A model generated the notes under the pieces. The model did no database searches and was not told the DNA's origin. It saw only the letters and a program-made list of their open reading frames with translations. DNA of 64,000 bases from Hymenobacter psychrotolerans DSM 18569 (lineage in GTDB: Bacteria > Bacteroidota > Bacteroidia > Cytophagales > Hymenobacteraceae), in contig NZ_FRAS01000001.1 in the NCBI RefSeq assembly GCF_900142395.1, positions 186,001-250,000 of the forward strand, written 5' to 3'. Each line of letters opens with the position of its first letter. Position 1 is the stretch's first letter. The translations under genes and the position numbers were made by a program. This document shows, piece after piece, positions 31,225-40,596 of this stretch.

Positions 31225-31794
31225 ATGACAAACTCCCTGTTTACCAGATCTGTACTGGCCCTGTTGGTGGGCGCCCCGCTGTTCTCGGCCTGCAAAGACG
31301 ACAACGAAGACCCCAAACCCGATGCGGATAATGAGCAGATTACAACTGTCACCTATACCCTGACGCCGCAGGGCGGGGGCACGCCCGTTTCCATCCAGTA
31401 CCGCGACCCGGACGGCGACGGAGGCACGGCCGGCACCATCACGCCGGCCACGCTCACGCTGGCTCCCAACACCACCTATACCGGCACTCTCAAGCTGGAG
31501 GACGAAACCAAAACGCCAGCTGAGAACATCACGGCCGAAATTCTGGCTGAGAGCGACGAGCATGTGTTCGTCTTCGCCCCCACGGGCGTCAACCTGACCA
31601 TAACGGCTACCGATAAGGACAGGAACAACCTCCCGATTGGGCTGGCCTCGCAGGCTGTAACGGGCGCGGCCAACGCCACCGGCACTACTGGCAACCTGAA
31701 AATAACGCTGCGCCACCAGCCCGGCACCAAAGACGGTACTGCCACGCCCGGCGACACCGACGTGGAAGTGACGTTCCCCACCGCCGTCCGCTAA
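31225..31794 (+). CDS. Small lipoprotein of the metal-uptake locus
   Basis: 189 residues from the ATG at 31225; an ATG at 31198 is possible. The lipobox LFSAC is followed by an acidic linker (KDDNEDPKPDADNE). The body is one beta-rich domain with VTYTLTPQGGG, RDPDGDGGTAGTITP, DEHVFVFAP and LRHQPGTKDG segments. I recall similar Bacteroidota lipoproteins beside TonB receptors, some loosely labelled periplasmic-binding-fold proteins; their function is unknown. It may be a surface or periplasmic partner of one of the flanking receptors. Confidence 0.8.
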   Translation: MTNSLFTRSVLALLVGAPLFSACKDDNEDPKPDADNEQITTVTYTLTPQGGGTPVSIQYRDPDGDGGTAGTITPATLTLAPNTTYTGTLKLEDETKTPAENITAEILAESDEHVFVFAPTGVNLTITATDKDRNNLPIGLASQAVTGAANATGTTGNLKITLRHQPGTKDGTATPGDTDVEVTFPTAVR

Positions 31795-31879
31795 TTGCAT
31801 TTGAGTGAGTTGGGAAGGGCGGTCTGCAAACGGCTCTTCCCCTGTTCTCCCTGTTGGCTGTGGAGAATTCCTGGGAAGG

Positions 31880-31908
31880 CACCGGCCGCTGGCCGGTGTT
31901 TTCTTTCG
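31880..31908 (+). terminator. Possible terminator between the small lipoprotein and the second receptor
   Basis: CACCGGCC (31880-31887) pairs with GGCCGGTG (31891-31898) around a 3-nt loop, followed by TTTTCTTTCG. The stem is short but GC-rich and the tail T-rich. It may attenuate rather than fully stop read-through into the second receptor gene. Confidence 0.55.
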
Positions 31909-31974
31909 TTTCGGCCCTTCATGCAGCCTTTTCGCCTTACCTGCCGTTTATCGGCTTCCGCGCACTTCGCCTTT

Positions 31975-34422
31975 ATGTCCCGATTACTTTTTTCTGCCGG
32001 TGTACTGCTGATGGCCGGTAGCGCCCTGGCCCAACCTACGCCCGCTACCCCGGCCCGCCCGCTGCGCACTGCTCCTGCCACAGCGCCGGTAATGGGCCGC
32101 GTCACGGATGCCGCCACCGGAGGAGCTTTGCCGGGTGCTACCATCGTCTTCCCCGACCTGCGGCAGGCCAGCACAACCGATGCCGACGGCACTTTCCGCT
32201 TCGCCAATCTGCCGAGTGGGCGCTTTCTGATGCAGGTGCGGTTTCTGGGCTATACCACGGTGGTGCGCACCGTAGATACCGGCGCGGGCCAGCCGCTGGA
32301 AGTAGCCCTGACGCCGGCCGCCACCGAAATTGGGCAGGTGGTCGTCACGGGGGTATCGGCCAGTACGGAAATGCGCCGCTCGCCCATCCCGACCAGCGTA
32401 GTGGACCAGACGCGGCTGCGCCAGGCTGCCGCCACCAACGCCGTAGATGCCATTGCGCACACGCCCGGCCTCAACCAGATTACGACGGGCGCGGCCATCA
32501 GCAAGCCCGTTATCCGGGGGCTGGGTGCCAACCGCGTTATCACGCTGAACAACGGCGCGAAGCAGGAAGGCCAGCAGTGGGGCGACGAGCACGGCATCGA
32601 AATCGACGAGTACAGCATCGACCGGGCCGAAATCATCAAGGGCCCCGGCTCTCTGCTGTATGGCTCCGACGGGCTGGCCGGCGTCATCAATTTCCTGCCG
32701 GCCGAGCCGGTGGAAGACGGGCGCATCATTGGCTCAGTGGCCGCTAACTACCAGACCAACAACTACCAGCAGGGCTACTCGGTGATGAATGCCGGCAACC
32801 TCAACGGCTTCAACTGGCTGGTGCGCGGCTCGGGCAAAGTGGCCGCCGACTACCGCAACCGCTACGACGGGCGCGTGTACAACTCCGGTTTCCGGGAGCT
32901 AAACGGCAGCGGCTACGTAGGCCTCAACAAGAACTGGGGCTATACCCACCTCACCTTCAACAGCTTCAACCAGACGCTGGGCCTGATTGAGGGCGAGCGG
33001 GACTCGGTATCCGGCAGGTTCGTGCGAACCACCCGCCAGGGCGACGAGGAGCTGGTGCACGGCAGCGGCTTCTCCGGCTACGGCCTCGATGTGCCCCGGC
33101 AGCAAATCAACCACCTGCGCCTCGGCCTCGACAACAATCTGGTGCTGGGCCGGCACCGCCTCACCCTGAACGTAGGCTGGCAGCAGAACCTGCGCCGGGA
33201 GTTCGGCAACCCGCTGGACTACGATGAAAAGTCGCTGTTCTTTCAGCTGCACACCGTCGATTATGCGCTGCGCTGGTTTCTGCCCGAGCTGAACGGCTGG
33301 CACACCACGGCCGGGGTAAGCGGCATGCAGCAGCAAAACCGCAACAAAGGCGTCGAGTTTCTGATACCAGCGTACCGGCTGCTGGATGGCGGCGTGTTCG
33401 CCGTCACGAAGAAAAGCTTCGGCAAGCTGGACCTGAGCGGCGGGTTGCGCTACGATATTCGCCGCATCAACGCCGACGCGCTGTACCTGGACGGCGATGA
33501 GCTGCCCGTGCCGGCTGGTTTCGGCGAGGAAAAGTTTCCGGGCTTCAAAAGCACGTTCCGGAGCGTGAGCGGCAGCGCGGGCGGGGCCTACAACATCAGC
33601 GAAAAGTGGCTGGTGAAAGCCAACGTGGCTCGTGGCTTCCGCGCGCCCAACATTGCCGAGCTGGGCTCGAACGGTGTGCACGAAGGCACCACCCGCTACG
33701 AGCTGGGCGAACCGGCGCTGAAGCCTGAAACCAGCTTTCAGCTGGACGGCGGCGTGGCCTTCACGTCGGAGCACGTGGGGCTCACGGTGGATGTGTTCCG
33801 CAACCGCATCAGTAACTACATTTTTCCCCGCCGTATTGCCGCCGCCAACGGCTCCGACTCGCTCAGCACCGACGGGGACCGGGTATTCCGCTACGGGCAG
33901 GGCGATGCGCGACTGGCCGGCGGCGAAGTCAGCCTGGACCTGCACCCCCACCCGCTCGACTGGCTGCACTTCGAAAACTCGTTTTCGATGGTGCGCGCCA
34001 TCGAGTTTGATCAGCCGGAAGGCCAGCAACACCTGCCCTTCATTCCCGCCGACCGGCTGCAGTCGGAGCTGCGGGTGAACTTCCGGAAAGTGGGCCGCTC
34101 CCGGCTGCACAACCTGTATGCGCGGGCTACAGTGGAGCACAACTTCGCGCAGAACCGCATCTTCTCTGCTTTCGACACTGAAACCCGCACGCCGGGCTAC
34201 ACGCTGGTAAACGCGGGCGTCGGAACCGATGTGGTGAGCCGCAAGGACAGAACGTTGTTTTCGGTGTATCTGGCGGCCAGCAACCTGTTCGATGTAGCCT
34301 ACCAGAACCACCTGAGCCGCCTGAAATACACGGCCCTCAACTATGCTGCCGGCCGGGCGGGCGTGTTCAATATGGGCCGCAGCCTGAGCGTGAAGCTGGT
34401 AGTACCGCTCAGCTTTAAATAA
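31975..34422 (+). CDS. TonB-dependent receptor, second of the metal-uptake locus
   Basis: 815 residues from the ATG at 31975, chosen because it gives a clean signal peptide (MSRLLFSAGVLLMAGSALAQ). Upstream in-frame starts exist at 31921 and 31795. A carboxypeptidase-regulatory domain (about 40-125) precedes the plug, with PVIRGLGANRVITLNNGAKQ and QEGQQWGDEHGIEID. The barrel ends in LVVPLSF plus Lys. It is close in design to the receptor at 27571-29961, suggesting a duplicated or paired uptake function for related metal forms. Confidence 0.88.
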   Translation: MSRLLFSAGVLLMAGSALAQPTPATPARPLRTAPATAPVMGRVTDAATGGALPGATIVFPDLRQASTTDADGTFRFANLPSGRFLMQVRFLGYTTVVRTVDTGAGQPLEVALTPAATEIGQVVVTGVSASTEMRRSPIPTSVVDQTRLRQAAATNAVDAIAHTPGLNQITTGAAISKPVIRGLGANRVITLNNGAKQEGQQWGDEHGIEIDEYSIDRAEIIKGPGSLLYGSDGLAGVINFLPAEPVEDGRIIGSVAANYQTNNYQQGYSVMNAGNLNGFNWLVRGSGKVAADYRNRYDGRVYNSGFRELNGSGYVGLNKNWGYTHLTFNSFNQTLGLIEGERDSVSGRFVRTTRQGDEELVHGSGFSGYGLDVPRQQINHLRLGLDNNLVLGRHRLTLNVGWQQNLRREFGNPLDYDEKSLFFQLHTVDYALRWFLPELNGWHTTAGVSGMQQQNRNKGVEFLIPAYRLLDGGVFAVTKKSFGKLDLSGGLRYDIRRINADALYLDGDELPVPAGFGEEKFPGFKSTFRSVSGSAGGAYNISEKWLVKANVARGFRAPNIAELGSNGVHEGTTRYELGEPALKPETSFQLDGGVAFTSEHVGLTVDVFRNRISNYIFPRRIAAANGSDSLSTDGDRVFRYGQGDARLAGGEVSLDLHPHPLDWLHFENSFSMVRAIEFDQPEGQQHLPFIPADRLQSELRVNFRKVGRSRLHNLYARATVEHNFAQNRIFSAFDTETRTPGYTLVNAGVGTDVVSRKDRTLFSVYLAASNLFDVAYQNHLSRLKYTALNYAAGRAGVFNMGRSLSVKLVVPLSFK

Positions 34423-34537
34423 GCCGCGCAGGTGGAGCGTGGCGGCGCTTCCGGGTAGTGCAGCAGCTTCGGGCAGCCGGCGCACGACGTGTTGAAAATT
34501 TGCGTAATCTGCGCCTGTCAATTCACTTCTGCCCTGT

Positions 34538-35785
34538 ATGCCCTCTACGCCCACCGTTTCTGCTCCCAAAACCACCGGCCTGCTGAGCGCCATTGTGGTG
34601 GTAGCGGCCCTCGGCTACTTCGTCGATATCTACGACCTGATTCTGTTCAGCATTGTGCGGGTGCAGAGCCTCAAAGACCTGGGCATCACGGCGCCGGAAG
34701 CCATTACCAACCAGGGCCTTTACCTCATCAACATGCAGATGGGCGGCATGCTGCTGGGCGGTATTCTGTGGGGAATTCTGGGCGACAAGCGCGGCCGGCT
34801 GTCGGTGCTGTTCGGCTCCATCCTGATTTACTCGCTGGCGAATCTGGCCAACGGCTTCGTGCAGACCATTGAGCAGTATGCCTGGCTACGCCTGATTGCC
34901 GGTATCGGGCTGGCCGGGGAGCTGGGCGCCGGCATTACGCTGGTGGCCGAAACGCTGCCCAAGGAAAAGCGCGGCTACGGCACCATGATAGTAGCCACCG
35001 TGGGCGTGAGCGGCGCTATGCTGGCCTACTGGGTGGGCGAGATACTGGGTTGGCGCAATGCCTACTTTGTGGGCGGCGGCCTGGGGCTGGCGCTGCTGGC
35101 GCTGCGCGTAGGCGTGTACGAGTCGGGGCTGTTTGAGCAGGCGAAGAAAAGCGAGGTGGAGCGCGGCAACTTCCTGACGCTGTTCACCAACCGGGCGCGG
35201 CTGGCCCGCTACACCAAGTGCCTGCTGATTGGGGTGCCGCTCTGGTTTGTGGTGGGCATTCTGATTACGCTTGCGCCCGAGTTCAGTGAAGCCCTGAACA
35301 TTACCGGCCCGGTTACGGCCGGGCTGGCCGTGTTCTGGTGCTACTTCGGGCTGGTATTCGGCGACTTTGCCAGTGGTACGCTCAGCCAGTTGCTGCGTAG
35401 CCGCAACCGGGCGCTGCAGCTGTTTCTGGTGTTTTGCGGGCTGCTGGTGGCTGTTTATCTGTTTGCCATGCGCGGCGTGTCGCCCACGGTTTTCTACGCC
35501 GTGTGCTTTGTACTGGGCATTTCGGTGGGCTTCTGGGCGCTGTTCGTGACCGTGGCGGCCGAGCAGTTTGGCACCAACCTGCGGGCTACCGTGGCTACTA
35601 CCGCGCCCAACTTTGCCCGCGGCTCCGTTATTCTGCTGGTGCCGCTGTTTCAGGCGATGCGCGGCCCGCTCGGGCTTATCGGCAGTGCGGCCGTGCTGGG
35701 CGCGGTGTCGTTGCTGATTGCCTTCTGGGCGGTGAGTGCGCTGCCGGAAAGCTTCGGCAAAGACCTCGACTATAGCGAAGAATAA
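34538..35785 (+). CDS. Major facilitator superfamily transporter
   Basis: 415 residues with about twelve membrane helices. An MFS motif A variant GILGDKRGRLSVL lies between helices 2 and 3, and GIGLAGELGAGITLVAETLP resembles the sugar/organic-acid transporter branch. The early FVDIYDLILFSI helix with acidic residues suggests proton coupling. The substrate cannot be told from sequence. It starts 115 bp after the TonB receptor and may or may not belong to the metal locus. Confidence 0.88.
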   Translation: MPSTPTVSAPKTTGLLSAIVVVAALGYFVDIYDLILFSIVRVQSLKDLGITAPEAITNQGLYLINMQMGGMLLGGILWGILGDKRGRLSVLFGSILIYSLANLANGFVQTIEQYAWLRLIAGIGLAGELGAGITLVAETLPKEKRGYGTMIVATVGVSGAMLAYWVGEILGWRNAYFVGGGLGLALLALRVGVYESGLFEQAKKSEVERGNFLTLFTNRARLARYTKCLLIGVPLWFVVGILITLAPEFSEALNITGPVTAGLAVFWCYFGLVFGDFASGTLSQLLRSRNRALQLFLVFCGLLVAVYLFAMRGVSPTVFYAVCFVLGISVGFWALFVTVAAEQFGTNLRATVATTAPNFARGSVILLVPLFQAMRGPLGLIGSAAVLGAVSLLIAFWAVSALPESFGKDLDYSEE

Positions 35786-35849
35786 ACTCAACCTGAGCAA
35801 CATAGTAGCGTATGAGTATCTGAAAGCTCTGTGGCTTTCAACTCGCTCT

Positions 35850-36230
35850 ATGAAACAGTTGCTTACCTCATTCGCCGTGGCCGCCCTCCTGCTGAGCGGC
35901 CGCCACGCGCAGGCCCAGACTCCCGTCGACTCGACGCAGATGCGGCTGCAGATGCAACAGCAGCGCGCCCTCGATGCCAAAGCGGCTCTGGACGCGCAAC
36001 GGCAGCAGGCCGCGGCGTCCCGCAGCAGCGTCAGTACCAGCAAAGAGCAGATCCGGCAGCAGCGGGAAGCCATGCGCGAGCAGCAGCGCCAGATGAAAGA
36101 ACAGAAACTGGAGCTGAAGCGCCAGCAGGCTGCAGCCAAAGAAGCCAGCCGCCAGGAAAGTGCCGCAAAAAATGTCCTACGCGAAGAAAAGCGCAAAGCC
36201 CGTGAGGCCAGAAAGGCCAGCAAAAGCTAG
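35850..36230 (+). CDS. Exported coiled-coil protein, unknown function
   Basis: 126 residues from the ATG at 35850. A signal peptide (MKQLLTSFAVAALLLSGRHA, cleavage near AQA) is followed by an almost entirely helical sequence rich in Gln, Arg, Lys, Glu and Ala, such as REQQRQMKEQKLELKRQQ. It should form a periplasmic coiled coil. I recognise no family. A terminator follows 32 bp later. Confidence 0.75.
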   Translation: MKQLLTSFAVAALLLSGRHAQAQTPVDSTQMRLQMQQQRALDAKAALDAQRQQAAASRSSVSTSKEQIRQQREAMREQQRQMKEQKLELKRQQAAAKEASRQESAAKNVLREEKRKAREARKASKS

Positions 36231-36262
36231 GGCCCGTCCTCACCCGCAACTGTCACTCGCAT

Positions 36263-36291
36263 CAAAACTCCGGCCTTGTACCGGAGTTTTG
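36263..36291 (+). terminator. Terminator after the coiled-coil gene
   Basis: CAAAACTCCGG (36263-36273) and CCGGAGTTTTG (36281-36291) form a perfect 11-bp stem with a 7-nt loop. T residues lie on the 3' side of the stem. Confidence 0.75.
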
Positions 36292-36338
36292 GCGTTATAG
36301 CACTTTCGATTTCTCACTCCAACCCTTCCCTCTACCCT

Positions 36339-36788
36339 ATGCCCGAGCAACCAACCAAAAACAAGCCCATGTATTATCCCTGGCACCACTTCGTGCTGCT
36401 GCCGGCGGCTTTCATTGTGGCGCTCTACAGCATCCGGCGCTACCTGGCCGTGTCCGGCGACGACTCCGAAGATTCGCGGCTGTGGTTTACGGCTATGCTG
36501 CTGGCCGTGGTGGGCCTGGGCGTGCTCATCATGCTGCGCCAGCATTATGCTTTGAAGCTCCAGGACCGGCTTATTCGGCTGGAGATGCGCCAGCGCTACT
36601 TCGAGCTGACCGGCCAGAGCCTGCGTCCGCTGGAGGCACAGCTGCAGCTGAGCCAGATTCTGGCGCTCCGCTTCGCCGGCGACGCCGAGCTGGCTGACCT
36701 GACACAGGCCGCCATCCGCGAAAAACTGTCATCGAAAGACATTCAGGCTCGCATCCAGGACTTTCAGTTCGACCACCTGCGGGTGTGA
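36339..36788 (+). CDS. DUF6526 family membrane protein
   Basis: 149 residues from the ATG at 36339. Two membrane helices (about 18-36 and 51-69) follow a short N-terminus containing YYPWHHFVLLPAAF. The C-terminal 75 residues are a soluble helical tail (RLIRLEMRQRYFELTGQSL onward). This arrangement matches the Bacteroidota family DUF6526, whose function is unknown. It appears to be a single-gene unit. Confidence 0.75.
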   Translation: MPEQPTKNKPMYYPWHHFVLLPAAFIVALYSIRRYLAVSGDDSEDSRLWFTAMLLAVVGLGVLIMLRQHYALKLQDRLIRLEMRQRYFELTGQSLRPLEAQLQLSQILALRFAGDAELADLTQAAIREKLSSKDIQARIQDFQFDHLRV

Positions 36789-36931
36789 CGTAGCGGAAAC
36801 AGCGGTGGGCTGCGGAGCGAGTATGGCCGGATTTGCGAACTTTGTGGCGCTCATCTGCCTTTTGAGGCTTCCTGCCACTTACCTCTCTGAGCTCGGCGCC
36901 TGTACGTGCTGGCTTGCTTTTTTGCTTTCCT

Positions 36932-37234
36932 ATGATTCTCTACAACGTCACGACCAGCCTCGACCCGGAAATTGCCGACCAGTGGGTGGCCTACATGCGC
37001 GATACCCACATGCCGGAAGTAATGGCTACCGGCTTTTTCCTGAAAAGCCAGCTTTGCCGCCTCCTCAATGAGGAAGACGATGGTATTACGTACGCCGCCC
37101 AGTACTACTGCGTGAGCCTGGAGCAGCTGGAAGAATACCAGGAGCTGGCGGCCCCTGCCCTGCGCACCGAAATTGAAAAGCAATTCGGGGGCCGTTACGC
37201 CTCCTTCCGCACCATGCTGGAGGTGGTTGGCTAA
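36932..37234 (+). CDS. DUF4286 family protein
   Basis: 100 residues starting MILYNVTTSLDPEIADQWVA. It is a small soluble ferredoxin-like domain with MRDTHMPEVMATG and CVSLEQLEEYQ motifs typical of DUF4286. There is no signal peptide and the biochemical function is unknown. It converges on a GNAT gene across a strong hairpin. Confidence 0.85.
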   Translation: MILYNVTTSLDPEIADQWVAYMRDTHMPEVMATGFFLKSQLCRLLNEEDDGITYAAQYYCVSLEQLEEYQELAAPALRTEIEKQFGGRYASFRTMLEVVG

Positions 37235-37250
37235 ACCCGATTTTGCGTTC

Positions 37251-37296
37251 TACAACACAGAAGGCCGCTCCTGACAGAGCGGCCTTCTGTGTTGTA
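37251..37296. terminator. Long perfect hairpin between convergent genes
   Basis: A 20-bp perfect inverted repeat (37251-37270 and 37277-37296) around the loop CTGACA. Its core is AAGGCCGCTC/GAGCGGCCTT. It lies between the DUF4286 and GNAT stop codons and probably ends both transcripts, although T tracts are weak. Confidence 0.7.
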
Positions 37297-37307
37297 GTGC
37301 AGTGGCG

Positions 37308-37826
37308 CTATCCGGCGGAGCGCACCAACTGCTCAATAGCAGGGTCGCAGGAGTAGGCCTGGAGCTGCTCGCTGTTGAGGTTGCCGTTGTGCCATTCGGG
37401 GTCGAGGTTGGCGCCAATCTTTTTGTAGAAGCCGATGGCGGGCTCGTTCCATTCCAGCACCTGCCACTTCATGCGGTGGGCACCGGTATGGCGGGCCTCG
37501 GCCACCACGGCATCAAACAGGCGGCGGCCCAGACCGGTGCCGCGCAGCGCCTCCGTCACCACCAGGTCTTCGAGGTAGAGCATGCGGCCTTTCCAGGTAG
37601 AATAGGCGGTGTAGTAAAGCGCAATGCCTACAATAGTACCGTCGGCGGGCTGCTCGGCCACAAAAAACCGGAAGATAGGGTCCGGCCCGAATCCGTCGCG
37701 CTGCATGTCGGCCAGCGTGTTCGTGACTTCGTGGGGCGCCTTTTCGTATTCAGCCAGCTCCTGAATCAGGGCCAGCACCTGGGGCAAATCGGCCTCACGG
37801 CCACGGCGAATAAGCATAACGGGCAT
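37308..37826 (-). CDS. GNAT-family N-acetyltransferase (diamine/thialysine acetyltransferase-like)
   Basis: 172 residues. The acetyl-CoA binding signature is EALRGTGLGRRLFDAVV. The segment TAYSTWKGRMLYLEDLVV is typical of the spermidine/spermine (SSAT-like) acetyltransferase branch, as is VLEWNEPAIGFYKKIGA near the end. A small amine or amino acid is the expected substrate. The start may be the Met at 37826 or the one three codons in. Confidence 0.88.
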   Translation of the reverse strand: MPVMLIRRGREADLPQVLALIQELAEYEKAPHEVTNTLADMQRDGFGPDPIFRFFVAEQPADGTIVGIALYYTAYSTWKGRMLYLEDLVVTEALRGTGLGRRLFDAVVAEARHTGAHRMKWQVLEWNEPAIGFYKKIGANLDPEWHNGNLNSEQLQAYSCDPAIEQLVRSAG

Positions 37827-37945
37827 CAGTTAGCAGTGCGCGAAGAAAGTACGAAGTGCCGGTTTCCATTATGAACCGGCTGAAAAGAAGAATGAGCAAC
37901 AACCATGGGGTCGTTGCTCATTTTCAGGCGATGTTCCTGCCGAAG

Positions 37946-38167
37946 CTACATGACGGGCTGCATCTTCTTGATGTCCTCGGTAGCATTCACCGCGTTGATT
38001 TCGCGGGTGGCGGGGTCTACTTTGCCGCCAGTAGTGTCGGCCGGAGCGAGATATTCGAGCGGCTTCACGGCCACGTCTTCATCCGTTTTATGGTCGGGGT
38101 TGCTGCAGGAGGTAGCAGACAGCATCAGCGAAGCGGCCAGCAGACCGAACAGGAACGTTTTTTTCAT
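37946..38167 (-). CDS. Small lipoprotein, unknown function
   Basis: 73 residues from the ATG at 38165-38167 (MKKTFLFGLLAASLMLSATS), with a lipobox ATSC giving Cys21. The mature part is about 53 residues, polar and without recognised motifs. It lies between the GNAT gene and the prolyl oligopeptidase on the minus strand. I recognise no family. Confidence 0.7.
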   Translation of the reverse strand: MKKTFLFGLLAASLMLSATSCSNPDHKTDEDVAVKPLEYLAPADTTGGKVDPATREINAVNATEDIKKMQPVM

Positions 38168-38230
38168 ATCTGAAAGCAAAAAGCCAGAGGCAATTACGGG
38201 AGTTGCGGCCGCGAAGATACGAAGCCGGGT

Positions 38231-40411
<2,181 letters not shown>

Positions 40412-40536
40412 GTGGAAGAAATAAGCGGGCGAGAGGCCGAATATAAAGCAGGATTCCGGCAACTGAACTCCCGCCCCACGAAACCCCGGCGCTGCCGCGC
40501 CCAGGCGCAAGCAAGATGTATTTTATTAAGAATTTG

Positions 40537-40575
40537 TCTAAACAAAAATTAGCACGTTCCTTTGCGCTGTTTAGA
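40537..40575. promoter_or_regulatory. Inverted half-sites upstream of the siderophore receptor
   Basis: TCTAAAC (40537-40543) and GTTTAGA (40569-40575) are exact inverse 7-mers with centres 32 bp apart, 22-60 bp before the receptor start codon. The left one sits in a near-palindrome TTTGTCTAAACAAA. An iron-dependent repressor (Fur or DtxR type) could bind here. The regulator is inferred only from the receptor's role. Confidence 0.4.
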
Positions 40576-40596
40576 AACGATCCAAATAGCAAAATC

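Noticed and set aside
32899-34593. 564-codon open frame opposite the second metal-locus receptor
   Set aside because: Shadow frame; the plus strand has a full TonB receptor with plug and barrel motifs.
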